Below, piece by piece: positions 35,048 through 43,161 of a stretch of 64,000 nt of DNA. The position numbers and the translations under genes were made by a program. How positions within the stretch are numbered: the stretch's first letter is position 1; each line of letters begins with the position of its first letter. The notes beneath the pieces are model-generated. The model did no database searches. It was not told the DNA's origin and saw only the letters and a list, made by a program, of their open reading frames with translations. Source of the stretch: Rhodococcus aetherivorans (GTDB lineage Bacteria > Actinomycetota > Actinomycetes > Mycobacteriales > Mycobacteriaceae); contig NZ_JAALEG010000022.1 in the NCBI RefSeq assembly GCF_011058165.1, forward strand, positions 1 through 64,000, read 5' to 3'.

Positions 35048-35698
35048 TCATTCCTCCACCCGGCGGCGGCGGCGGTCGAGTTCGTCGAGGATCAGCCCCA
35101 GTCCGTAGTCGAACTCGTCCGCGAACGAGTAGTCCTTTCCGATCACCAGTTCGCCGATCATTTCCGCCAGGTAGGGGTAGGCGTCGGCCGGCACGTCGAT
35201 CTCCGAGGCGAACTCCTCGGCGCCGTCCGCCGACGCGAAGGGCAGTTTCAGTTCGGTGAGCACGAAGCCGTACACGTATGCGTCGATCACCGAGAAGGCG
35301 TGGGACGCAAGGGCGACCGGGAAGCCGTTCGTGCGCAGGCAACCGAGCACGGCGTCGTGGTGCCGCAAGAGCGACGGACCGGGCGAACGGCGGGACTCGA
35401 TCAAGGTCAGCGCCCAGGGATGCCGGGCGAGCACGCGCCGCGCCGAGGTCGCCCGGTGGAACATCGCAGGCCGCCACGGTTCGCCCGGTCCGGGCAGCAC
35501 GATTCCCGCGAAGATCCAGTCCGCGAGCCCATCGAGCAGATCGTCCTTGTTGGCGACGTGGTGGTAGAGAGACATTGCCTCCACGCCGAGTTCCTTGCCG
35601 ACGTTGCGCATGCTCACCGCGGTGAGGCCGCCGCGGTCGGCTACGCGAACCGCGGCCTCGATGATCCCGATGCGGCTCAGCGCCGGCCGTTCGTTCAT
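35048..35698 (-). CDS. TetR-family transcriptional regulator
   Basis: This 216-residue repressor has an N-terminal helix-turn-helix: IIEAAVRVADRGGLTAVSMR, NVGKELGVEAMSLYHHVANK, DDLLDGLADWIF. A C-terminal domain resembling TetR_C of tetracycline-type repressors follows. It is divergent from the quinone oxidoreductase gene. The region between holds two identical CTTAC-N4-GTAAG palindromes, which are very likely its operators, so it should repress both genes. The inducer is unknown; electrophiles or quinones would fit the partner enzyme. Confidence 0.93.
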   Translation of the reverse strand: MNERPALSRIGIIEAAVRVADRGGLTAVSMRNVGKELGVEAMSLYHHVANKDDLLDGLADWIFAGIVLPGPGEPWRPAMFHRATSARRVLARHPWALTLIESRRSPGPSLLRHHDAVLGCLRTNGFPVALASHAFSVIDAYVYGFVLTELKLPFASADGAEEFASEIDVPADAYPYLAEMIGELVIGKDYSFADEFDYGLGLILDELDRRRRRVEE

Positions 35699-35714
35699 GT
35701 CTCCCTCACGACTC

Positions 35715-35743
35715 TTGCGTCCTTACAGGCGTAAGCCTAGTCT
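35715..35743 (+). promoter_or_regulatory. Promoter of the quinone oxidoreductase gene
   Basis: TTGCGT (35715-35720) and TAGTCT (35738-35743) are separated by exactly 17 bases. The first TetR operator lies in the spacer. Confidence 0.65.
35722..35735. promoter_or_regulatory. TetR operator 1
   Basis: CTTAC-AGGC-GTAAG is a perfect palindrome between the -35 and -10 elements. It shares both half-sites with operator 2. Confidence 0.75.
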
Positions 35744-35755
35744 TCCCGGACAAGA

Positions 35756-35769
35756 CTTACATCCGTAAG
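35756..35769. promoter_or_regulatory. TetR operator 2
   Basis: CTTAC-ATCC-GTAAG lies 34 bases from operator 1, just after the predicted start of transcription and next to the ribosome binding site of the oxidoreductase gene. Confidence 0.75.
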
Positions 35770-35778
35770 GGAGGGCTC

Positions 35779-36732
35779 ATGAAGGCCGCAATCGTCGACA
35801 GGTACGGGCCACCGCACGTCGTCCGCGTCGCGGAGGTGCCCACTCCGGTCCCCCGGGACACGGAAGTCCTCGTCCGCGTCGTCGCCGCGGCCGTGACGGC
35901 CGCGGACTCGCGGATCCGCGCGGCCCGCTTCCCCCGCGGATTCGGCCCGTTCGCCCGGCTGATGTTCGGCGTGTTCCGGCCCAGGCGAAAGATCCTGGGC
36001 GGCACCTTCTCCGGTGTCGTCGAGTCGGTCGGCGCGAGGGCCGGCGGGTACACCCGTGGCGACGAAGTGTGCGGCATGACCGGACTCGCAATGGGGGCGC
36101 ACGCGGAATACGTCACGGTCCCGGCGGAGCGGGTGGTTCGCAAACCGGCAGCGGTCACTCACCCGGATGCGGCGGCGCTGCTCTTCGGCGGGACCACAGC
36201 GTTGCACTTCCTGCGAGACATGGCCTCACCGGGACGCGGCGATTCTGTGCTTGTGAACGGGGCGTCGGGCGCGATCGGAACCAACGCCGTTCAGCTGGCC
36301 AAGCATTTCGGCGCCACCGTCACGGCCGTCACCAGCACCGCCAACCTCGGCCTCGTCTCCGACCTCGGCGCCGACAAGGTCATCGACTACACGATCACCG
36401 ATGTGTCCGACCTGACAGACCGCTTCGACGTCGTACTCGACACTGTCGGCAACCTCACCCCCTCGTCCGGACGGAAGCTCCTCACCGACGGGGGCGTTCT
36501 GTTGCTTGCGGTGGCAAACCTGTGGGAGACCATGCGCCCCGGCGCCGATGTCAAGACGGGTGCTGCGCCCGAGCGACCCGAGGACGTCGAGTTCCTCCTG
36601 GAGTTGTCGGCCGCCGGTCGGCTCGTCGCCGTCACCGACGACATCGGTGGTCTCGACCAGATCGTATCGGCCCACACGCGAGTGGACTCCGGCCACAAGG
36701 TCGGCAACATCATCGTCCGGCCCGCGGGGTGA
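35779..36732 (+). CDS. Quinone oxidoreductase-like MDR enzyme
   Basis: This 317-residue NADPH-dependent reductase is of the zinc-independent QOR branch of the medium-chain dehydrogenases. It has a GroES-like N-terminal domain (MKAAIVDRYGPPHVVRVAEV, GDEVCGM, AEYVTVPAERVVRKP) and a Rossmann domain with SVLVNGASGAIGTNAVQLAK and GADKVIDYT. It lacks the cysteine/histidine pattern of zinc alcohol dehydrogenases. It reduces quinones or other enones in related proteins. A divergent TetR regulator with two operators controls it. GGGAGG precedes the ATG. Confidence 0.92.
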   Translation: MKAAIVDRYGPPHVVRVAEVPTPVPRDTEVLVRVVAAAVTAADSRIRAARFPRGFGPFARLMFGVFRPRRKILGGTFSGVVESVGARAGGYTRGDEVCGMTGLAMGAHAEYVTVPAERVVRKPAAVTHPDAAALLFGGTTALHFLRDMASPGRGDSVLVNGASGAIGTNAVQLAKHFGATVTAVTSTANLGLVSDLGADKVIDYTITDVSDLTDRFDVVLDTVGNLTPSSGRKLLTDGGVLLLAVANLWETMRPGADVKTGAAPERPEDVEFLLELSAAGRLVAVTDDIGGLDQIVSAHTRVDSGHKVGNIIVRPAG

Positions 36733-36779
36733 CGGCACCACGCCGAAGCCGAGGATTCTGTCGAGCGGGTGGCCCTGCG

Positions 36780-37457
36780 ATGGCGGAAACTGGGCCGATG
36801 ACGATGTTCACCCCGATCAACCCGGCCGACCTGGCCGGCGTCATCGCCGAACGCGCAGCCGGGCACCACCGACGGGTGTGCGTCGGGATCTCTGCCGCCG
36901 ACGCGGCCGCACCGCTGAACCTTGCGGAGGAGGTCGCCGCGCGCCTGCGCGTCGACGGCCGGCCGGCGGCAGTGCTGTCGCTCCACGACTTCGTGCGCCC
37001 GGCCTCGCTCCGTTTCGAGCACGGACGCACCGATCACGAGAGCTACCGGACGAACTGGTTCGACTACGGCGCGCTCGACCGCGAAGTCGTTCGGGGACTT
37101 CACGAAAAGAAGCGATGGCTGCCGCGGTTGTGGGACGAGGCGGGGGACCGGTCGGCTCGTGCCCAGCGGGTGGACGCTCCCGACGGTCAGGTGCTCGTGG
37201 TCGCCGGCCCGATGTTGCTCGGTCGCGGACTCGCCTTCGACGTCGCGGTGCACCTGGCGATGTCGCGGGCCGCGTTGGGCCGGCTGACGCCCGACGAGGA
37301 CCGCTGGACGATCCCGCCGCTGCTCGAGCACGACGCCGCCGCGGCCGCGGAGGCCGACATCGTCGTGCGGTACGACCATCCGGATCGCCCGGCGATGCAC
37401 GCCGCCGGTGCGATCCGGTCGGGGAACGGGGACCGGCGATCCGGTCAGCGGCAATGA
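36780..37457 (+). CDS. Uridine-kinase-like protein lacking a P-loop
   Basis: This protein of about 225 residues has the layout of a small uridine kinase-type NTPase, but the nucleotide-binding loop is missing. Where GxxGxGK[ST] is expected the sequence reads VCVGISAADAAAPLNLAEEV. Downstream landmarks remain: VLSLHDFVRPASLRFEHGR, RTNWFDYGALDREVV, VLVVAGPMLLGRGLAFDVAV and the C-terminal VVRYDHPDRP. It may be a pseudo-kinase or bind a different ligand. Starts at 36780, 36798 and 36804 are possible. It is 47 bases after the oxidoreductase and may share its transcript. Confidence 0.72.
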   Translation: MAETGPMTMFTPINPADLAGVIAERAAGHHRRVCVGISAADAAAPLNLAEEVAARLRVDGRPAAVLSLHDFVRPASLRFEHGRTDHESYRTNWFDYGALDREVVRGLHEKKRWLPRLWDEAGDRSARAQRVDAPDGQVLVVAGPMLLGRGLAFDVAVHLAMSRAALGRLTPDEDRWTIPPLLEHDAAAAAEADIVVRYDHPDRPAMHAAGAIRSGNGDRRSGQRQ

Positions 37458-37596
37458 GCCGGTCGGCGGGTGGGTCCCGATCCCGGGCGGCGGGCGATCG
37501 CACGCACACCGGGCCCCGACGTCGAGCCTCGACCGGTCAACGAGCGCTACATCCTTGCCCCGGGGGCCCTGTGCGCGTCATGGGGCGCACGGGCGG

Positions 37597-38079
37597 TCAC
37601 AGCTTGTAACCGATCGTGCGCAGCAGTGCCTTGCGGTCGGCGACGTCGGCGCTCGTCTCCACGCCGAGGGGTGGGTTCCCGTCGATCACCCCGGCAATGC
37701 CTCGGCCGAGCTCCGTCTCGGCCACGACGATCTCGACGGCGTTGGCCGTGGCGCAGAAGATGCCGCATACCTCCGGTACCTGCTTCAGCGTGTTCAGGAT
37801 GTTCACCGGATAGCCGTCCTCCACGAACACGAAGAACGAGTGGCCTGCGCCGACCGCCAAGGCGTTGCGCCTGGCCAATTCGACGAGCCGGTCGTCGTTG
37901 CCCGAGAAGCGCACGAGGCGAGGTCCGGAGGCTTCGCAGAACGCCACTCCGAACCGGAGGTGGGGACTCACCCCGGCCAGTGCTTCGTGCAGGTCCTCGA
38001 CGGTCTTGATGAAGTGGGCCTGCCCGACGACGACGTTCATGTCGTCGGGCTTGTCGATCGCCACGATGTGCAGCTCCAC
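37597..38079 (-). CDS. Adenosine-specific kinase family protein
   Basis: This 160-residue protein matches the small family of adenosine-specific kinases known mainly from archaea and thermophiles. The segments VVVGQAHFIKTVEDLHEAL, FGVAFCEASGPRLVRFSGND, NALAVGAGHSFFVFVEDGYP, VPEVCGIFCATANAVEIVVA and ETELGRGIAGVIDGNPPLGV are all present. No P-loop is expected in this family. The GTG at 38079 has GAGGAGG 5 bases upstream. It is transcribed alone and converges on the uridine-kinase-like gene. Its physiological role in actinobacteria is unclear to me. Confidence 0.88.
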   Translation of the reverse strand: MELHIVAIDKPDDMNVVVGQAHFIKTVEDLHEALAGVSPHLRFGVAFCEASGPRLVRFSGNDDRLVELARRNALAVGAGHSFFVFVEDGYPVNILNTLKQVPEVCGIFCATANAVEIVVAETELGRGIAGVIDGNPPLGVETSADVADRKALLRTIGYKL

Positions 38080-38603
38080 GATCGCCTCCTCGGATGCCCT
38101 GCGGCTCGGCAGGCCAGCGTCGACAGACAGTCTGCCCCGCTGGGCAACCCGGGGGCAACGACGGGAGAACCGGAGAGGACCGGAGCGGATCTGCCGAACC
38201 CGGCTGGGGTGCGGCGCTGGCAGGGCCGGATCCGGGATCGGACCGGCTCGGGTTCTCGGCACGCAACATCCCGGATGGTGTTCTCGCCCAGCCGGTCCCG
38301 CACCGCGTCAGCGACCGACGCCGGCGCAGGCTTCGGCTGGTGGGGCTGCCCGAAGCCGAAGCCTGCGTCGACGGGGTCCTCGGCAGGATCGCCGTCACCG
38401 TGAGTCACACCGGCATGCACCGCTGCGCGCGCCGGCAACGCGGGACGGTCGAAGGCCCGGAGGGCTCCCCGTCGTGTCCGTGCGGGTCCGCGGCAGCACC
38501 CGCACGCCCGTGCGGCGGATGCCCGAGGGACCAATGCCCCTATGCCGGCCGTTCCGGGCGGCGCATGATCGGCTCGACGCGATCTGCACCGGAGGGAGCG
38601 GCC
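38080..38603. other. 524-base region with an inverted repeat, no clear gene
   Basis: I see no convincing coding sequence. Arms 38325-38338 and 38354-38367 (CGCAGGCTTCGGCT-type) pair over 14 base pairs around a 15-base loop and may be a terminator or regulatory hairpin. GGAGGGAG at 38591-38598 is the ribosome binding site of the acs fragment. Confidence 0.5.
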
Positions 38604-39143
38604 GTGACGACCAGCAGCGACGCGGTGATCCGCAAGACGGCCGACGACCTGCGGGTCCCGCCGAACCTGTCGGACTACGAGGCCACCTGTGCCCGGTTCA
38701 CGTGGGACGAGGCGGCGGCGCAGATGCCGGGCCCCCCGGGCGGGGGGTGCAACATCGCCTGGTCGGCGGTCGACCGGCACGCCGACGGCCCGCTGCGGGA
38801 CCGTCCCGCCCTCCGGTTCCTCGGTGCCGGTGACGCGACGGGCCGTATCGACGTCACGGAGTTGTCGTACGGCGACCTCGCAGACCGCGTCCGCCGCTTC
38901 ACCCGCGTCCTGCGCGACCTCGGAATCGGCAAGGGCGACCGGCTGTTCGTGTTCTCCGGCCGGATCCCCGAGCTGTACATCGCCGTCCTCGGTGCCCTGC
39001 GCAACGGCACGGTCGTCACCCCGCTGTTCTCGGCCTTCGGTCCCGAACCCCTGCTCACCCGCCTCGAACTCGGCTCCGCACCGATCCGCGGGTGTTCCTC
39101 ATGGGCGAGGACATCGGGCGATACGGCGGCACGTACGCCGTGA
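38604..39143 (+). pseudogene. acs: 5' fragment of an acetyl-CoA synthetase gene
   Basis: The frame opens with a good ribosome binding site (GGAGGGAG) and GTG. For about 158 residues it matches the N-terminus of AMP-forming acyl/acetyl-CoA synthetases: [68 protein letters not shown] and [19 protein letters not shown]. At about 39080 the similarity stops and the frame runs 21 codons into the next gene's sequence in the wrong frame before stopping. The ATP/AMP-binding loop and the whole C-terminal two-thirds are missing, so the product cannot be active. Confidence 0.85.
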
Positions 39144-40000
39144 CCAAGGGCCTGCTCGACGAGTTCGGACCCGAACGCATCCGCGACACCCCGCTGTCCG
39201 AGCTGGGCTTCGTCGGTGCGGGCATCGGTGCGGCGCTCGGCGGGATGCGGCCGATCGTCGAGATCATGACCGTCAACTTCAGCCTGCTGGCCCTCGATCA
39301 GATCGTGAACACCGCCGCCGCACTGCGCCACATGTCCGGCGGCCAGTTCTCCGTGCCGATCGTGATCCGCATGGCCACCGGCGCCGGGCGGCAGCTGGCC
39401 GCGCAGCATTCGCACAGCCTCGAGGCGTGGTACGCGCACATCCCCGGCATCCGGGTGCTGGCCCCGGCGACCGTGCGGGACGCCCGCGGCATGCTCGCCC
39501 CCGCTCTCGCGGACCCGGACCCGGTCGTCGTGTTCGAGCACGCACTGCTCTACAACACCACCGCCGACATCGACCCCGACGAACCGGTCGACATCGACAG
39601 CGCGCGGGTGCTCCGGCCGGGCGGCGACGTGACCCTCGTCGCCTACGGCGGCACCGTCGGCAAGTCCCTCGTCGCGGCGGAAACCCTGGCGGGCAGCGGA
39701 ATCGAGGCCGAGGTCGTCGACCTGCGGGTGCTGCGCCCGCTGGACACGGCCACCGTCGTGGACTCCGTCCGTCGCACCCACCGGGTGGTGGTCGTCGACG
39801 AGGGCTGGCGCAGCGTCGGCCTCTCCGCAGAGGTGACCGCCCGGATCGCCGAGGAGGCGTTCTACGACCTCGACGCACCCGTGGCGCGGGTGTGCAGCGA
39901 GGAGGTGCCGGTGCCCTACGCCCGGCACCTGGAGCAGGCGGCCATTCCCCAGCCGGAGAAGATCGTCGCCGCCGTGCAGGCCCTGATGGGCGAGAGCTGA
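39092..40000 (+). pseudogene. Pyruvate/2-oxoacid dehydrogenase E1 beta, N-terminally truncated
   Basis: The frame gives 302 residues matching E1-beta of pyruvate- or acetoin-type dehydrogenases: [50 protein letters not shown]-like [17 protein letters not shown] and [17 protein letters not shown]. In-frame sequence begins [11 protein letters not shown], so the first 20-25 residues and the start codon with its ribosome binding site are missing. An internal GTG at 39092 has no ribosome binding site. No E1-alpha gene precedes it. It might give a truncated product, but a working E1 from this locus is unlikely. Confidence 0.82.
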
Positions 40001-40009
40001 GGAGGCGAC

Positions 40010-41266
40010 GTGTTCGAGTTCACCCTGCCGTCCCTCGGCGCCGACATGGACGAGGGCACCCTGACCGAATGGCGCGTCGCGCCCGGTGACACGGTCGAGC
40101 GCGGCCAGGTGATCGCCTCGGTGGACACCGCCAAGGCCGAGGTGGAGGTCGAGATCTGGCGGGACGGGGTCGTCCACCGGTTGGTCGCGGAACCGGGTGT
40201 CACGCTGCCGGTCGGCGCGGTGATGGCAACCCTGCTCGAGCCCGGGGAGGACGCTCCGCCCGTCGCCGAGGCCCCGGCGGCCGCGGCCCCGGTGGTGGCC
40301 CCCGTCGCCGCGGCCGGCGGCGCCGCCCCCGTCACCGAGGCGCCGCCGGCGCCCGCTCCGGCCGCCCCGGCCGCGCGGCGGCGGGTCTCGCCGGCCGCCC
40401 CGGCCGCGCGGCGGCGGGTCTCGCCGGCCGCCCGCCGGCAGGCCCGGCAGCTGGGCGTGGACCTCGACACCGTGACCGGCACCGGACCCTGGGAGTCGGT
40501 GACGATCGAGGACGTCGATCGGGCGGCGGCTCGTGCGGGCGCCGCGCCGGCGCCGGCGCCACCTGCCGCCGCGGCGGCACCGGCCAGGGCCCCGATCGAC
40601 AAGGCCGCCGAGATGCGCCGCGCCATCGCGTCCGCGATGGGACGTTCCAAGCGGGAGATTCCGCACTACTACCTGTCGGAACAGATCCCGCTCGCGCGGG
40701 CCCTCGACTGGCTCACCGAGTACAACGCGCAACGCCCGGTCACCGAGCGCGTCCTGCTTGCGGCGCTGCTGCTCAAGGCGGTCGCACTGGCCACCCTCCG
40801 GTACCCCGAAATGAGCGGATTCTGGACCGACGGCGAGTTCCACCCGGCCCCGGCCGCGCACGTGGGGGTGGCGGTCTCCCTGCGCCAGGGCGGGCTGATC
40901 GCCCCGGCGATCCACGACGTCGCCGACCTCGCCCTGCCCGAGCTCATGGCGGCCCTCGCCGACCTCGTCAAGCGCGCCCGGGCGGGCTCGCTGCGCAGCT
41001 CGGAGATGTCCGACCCCACCGTCACCGTGACCAACCTGGGGGAGGAAAGCGTGGACTCGGTGTACGGGGTGATCTACCCGCCGCAGGTCGCACTGGTCGG
41101 TTTCGGCAAGCCGACCCGGCGCCCGTGGGTCGACGGCGACGCGGTGCGGCCCGTCCCGGTGGTCACCGCGACCCTCGCCGCGGACCACCGGGTCAGCGAC
41201 GGCCGGCGCGGCGCCCTGTTCCTGGCCGAGATCGCCGAACTGCTCCAGCACCCGGAACGACTGTGA
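40010..41266 (+). CDS. 2-oxo acid dehydrogenase complex E2 (dihydrolipoyl acyltransferase)
   Basis: This 418-residue E2 has one lipoyl domain (residues 1-75, lipoylated lysine in SVDTAKAEVEVE) and an Ala/Pro linker. A peripheral-subunit-binding domain follows (VSPAARRQARQLGVDLDTVTGTGPWESVTIEDVD), and then an acyltransferase core with the catalytic HRVSDG (HxxxDG). The substrate could be pyruvate, acetoin or a branched 2-oxoacid. GGAGG lies at 40001-40005 before GTG 40010. It is intact although its upstream partners are broken. The linker holds an 11-residue perfect duplication (AAPAARRRVSP). Confidence 0.92.
   Translation: MFEFTLPSLGADMDEGTLTEWRVAPGDTVERGQVIASVDTAKAEVEVEIWRDGVVHRLVAEPGVTLPVGAVMATLLEPGEDAPPVAEAPAAAAPVVAPVAAAGGAAPVTEAPPAPAPAAPAARRRVSPAAPAARRRVSPAARRQARQLGVDLDTVTGTGPWESVTIEDVDRAAARAGAAPAPAPPAAAAAPARAPIDKAAEMRRAIASAMGRSKREIPHYYLSEQIPLARALDWLTEYNAQRPVTERVLLAALLLKAVALATLRYPEMSGFWTDGEFHPAPAAHVGVAVSLRQGGLIAPAIHDVADLALPELMAALADLVKRARAGSLRSSEMSDPTVTVTNLGEESVDSVYGVIYPPQVALVGFGKPTRRPWVDGDAVRPVPVVTATLAADHRVSDGRRGALFLAEIAELLQHPERL
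40361..40426 (+). repeat. 33-bp perfect tandem duplication in the E2 gene
   Basis: Copies at 40361-40393 and 40394-40426 are identical and keep the frame. They double the residues at the start of the subunit-binding domain. Confidence 0.92.
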
Positions 41267-41275
41267 GGTGAGATC

Positions 41276-41554
41276 GTGACCACCGACGAGACCAATACCG
41301 GCGAGACCGCCCGTGCCGACATCCGCGCCGCCGTCGTCGCCGCGATCGCCGACGTCGCCCCCGAGATCGAGGACATCGAACTGGCGGGGGACCGGCCGCT
41401 GCGCCAGCAGGTCGACCTCGACTCGATGGACTGGCTGAACGTGCTGATCGGACTGCGTTCGTCGCTCGGGGTGGACATCCCCGAGGCGGACTACGCGCAC
41501 CTGAGCACCCTCGACGGCCTGGTCGGATACCTGGCGCAGCGCCTCGGGCGGTGA
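41276..41554 (+). CDS. Acyl-carrier-protein-like protein
   Basis: This 92-residue carrier protein has the phosphopantetheine-site serine in VDLDSMDWLNVLIGL, the expected D-S-M/L motif at the start of helix 2, and a four-helix length. It starts at a GTG with GAGGTGAG nearby, 9 bases after the E2 gene, so it belongs to the same operon. No ketosynthase or peptide synthetase is near. Placement after acs, E1-beta and E2 suggests it received an acyl group made by the ligase or the dehydrogenase complex; this is inference. Confidence 0.85.
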   Translation: MTTDETNTGETARADIRAAVVAAIADVAPEIEDIELAGDRPLRQQVDLDSMDWLNVLIGLRSSLGVDIPEADYAHLSTLDGLVGYLAQRLGR

Positions 41555-41639
41555 GGTCACACGAGATGACCCGAGAACTGTGCCCGGCCGGTCTCACCGG
41601 GTGCATTCTGTGAGAAGAACGACCGACGGGGATGCAGTC

Positions 41640-42413
41640 GTGGACGGGGACATGGCCGGGAACGATCCACTGTGTGGACGAGTCGGGGAGATCGTCGTGG
41701 CGCTGCGCAGGCTGTCCGCCGCGCTCGACGAGGGCGACGAGTTGCCCGAGCCGCTGCACCTGCTCGTCGGCAACGTCGTGAAGATCGTGCCCGAGACCGG
41801 CATGGCGGGGGTGACGGTCCTGCGGGGCGGCCGCCCCGAGACGGAGGCCTGCAGCAATCCGCTGCTCTACGAACTCGACCACGCCCAGTACCTCGCCGGC
41901 GCCGGTCCGGGCCTCGACGCCGTGCGGACCGGCCAGGTGGTGCGCGCGGACCGCGCCGAGATGCGGCGACGCTGGCCGGCGTTCGCCGAGCGCGCGGAAC
42001 GGTTCGGGACGGCGAGTTCGCTGGCCGCGCCGCTGCGGATCGACGACGAGACGGCCGGATCGTTCAACCTCTACAGCGAACACGACCACGGGTTCGATTC
42101 TCTGGACGAGACGCTGGTGGAGGTGTTCACGACGGCCGTGGAGACCGCACTGCGGCAGGCCCGTCGCTGTGCCCGGGCCCGGGCGGAGATCACGCAACTC
42201 GATCGGGCCCTGCGCTCGCGTCCGACCATCGACCACGCCGTCGGGATCGTCATGGCCGCGCGCGGTCTGACCGCCGAGGAGGCCTTCGCCGTGCTGGTGC
42301 GCCAGTCCCAGCACGAGAACGTCAAGCTGCGCGACGTCGCTGCCCGACTGGTCGCCCAGCTCACCCCCGCCGGAACCGACCCGCGGCCGGGTCCGATGAC
42401 CCGGGACCGGTGA
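41640..42413 (+). CDS. GAF-ANTAR RNA-binding regulator
   Basis: This protein of about 257 residues has a GAF-like sensor domain (residues 30-170, with TGMAGVTVLRGG and ASSLAAPLRIDDETAGSFNLYS). A C-terminal ANTAR domain follows (TQLDRALRSRPTIDHAVGIVMAARGLTAEEAFAVLVRQSQHENVKLRDVAARLV). ANTAR domains bind paired RNA hairpins and act as antiterminators. The GAF ligand is unknown. I chose GTG 41640, with GGGGA 7 bases upstream; starts at 41580 and 41652 are possible. It is not clearly in an operon with its neighbours. Confidence 0.88.
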   Translation: MDGDMAGNDPLCGRVGEIVVALRRLSAALDEGDELPEPLHLLVGNVVKIVPETGMAGVTVLRGGRPETEACSNPLLYELDHAQYLAGAGPGLDAVRTGQVVRADRAEMRRRWPAFAERAERFGTASSLAAPLRIDDETAGSFNLYSEHDHGFDSLDETLVEVFTTAVETALRQARRCARARAEITQLDRALRSRPTIDHAVGIVMAARGLTAEEAFAVLVRQSQHENVKLRDVAARLVAQLTPAGTDPRPGPMTRDR

Positions 42414-42557
42414 CCGTTCCTATCGGCAGCACGCACGGCCCGTCGCCGTCCCGCGAAAATCCTCGCGGGCAAGGTTTCACGAACGCCCACGGAGGTATCT
42501 CTCCGGCAGCCGCAGCCACTCCGCTCCGGTCACCTGTTCGAACGAAAGGAGCCGGCC

Positions 42558-43022
42558 ATGGCCGAGCACGCAGGACGAACTATGACCCGGACACCGGTGC
42601 AGACAGCCGCCCTCGCTGTCGGTGTGGTGTTTCTCCTCGTCGGCATTCTCGGGTTCGTTCTCGGAATCACGACCAACTACGACACCATGACGTTCGCCGG
42701 GCACGAGTCCGGGGCGCTGCTGCTCGGGATCTTCGGGGTCTCCATCCTCCACAACATCGTGCATCTGCTCTTCGGTGTGGCAGGCGTCGCGATGGCCCGC
42801 ACGGTCGGTGCCGCTCGGTCCTACCTCATCGGCGGCGGCATCATCTACCTGGTGCTGTGGCTCTACGGACTGGTGATCGACAAGGACAGCTCGGCGAACT
42901 TCGTGCCGGTCAACTCCGCCGACGACTGGCTGCACTTCGTGCTCGGGGCCGCCATGATCGCCCTCGGCTTCCTGCTCACCCGCCGGACCACGACGCACCG
43001 CACCGTGCCCGGCACCCGCTGA
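42558..43022 (+). CDS. DUF4383 membrane protein
   Basis: This 154-residue protein has four membrane segments: ALAVGVVFLLVGILGFVLGI, ALLLGIFGVSILHNIVHLLFGVAGVAMA, SYLIGGGIIYLVLWLYGLV and WLHFVLGAAMIALGFLLT. The HNIVHLLFG motif is the hallmark of this uncharacterised actinobacterial family. GAAAGGAG precedes the ATG. It is monocistronic and ended by a hairpin. Related genes are often stress-induced, but nothing here shows that. Confidence 0.9.
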   Translation: MAEHAGRTMTRTPVQTAALAVGVVFLLVGILGFVLGITTNYDTMTFAGHESGALLLGIFGVSILHNIVHLLFGVAGVAMARTVGAARSYLIGGGIIYLVLWLYGLVIDKDSSANFVPVNSADDWLHFVLGAAMIALGFLLTRRTTTHRTVPGTR

Positions 43023-43039
43023 CAGCCACCCACCGACCC

Positions 43040-43079
43040 GTCGCCGGTCCTCGCCGCCAGGAGCGAGGACCGGCGACGT
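43040..43079. terminator. Hairpin terminator after the DUF4383 gene
   Basis: CGTCGCCGGTCCTCG (43040-43054) and CGAGGACCGGCGACG (43065-43079) pair perfectly over 15 bases around a ten-base loop. Confidence 0.8.
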
Positions 43080-43161
43080 TCGTGTGCACCCGCGGATCGT
43101 TCCGTCCTGCGGGCACGGCCCAGCCGGGCTCGACCGCACGGCGAGCCCGGCCGAGCCGTGG

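Noticed and set aside
38325-38367. Insertion-sequence end or transposon scar
   Set aside because: The inverted repeat is a short hairpin without a transposase remnant or target-site duplication nearby.
38094-38603. Upstream in-frame extension of the acs fragment
   Set aside because: It has no similarity to acyl-CoA synthetases and the good ribosome binding site is at 38591-38598, so translation should begin at 38604.
41276-41554. Carrier protein as part of a polyketide or peptide cluster
   Set aside because: No ketosynthase, condensation or adenylation domain is nearby; the gene is physically linked to E2.
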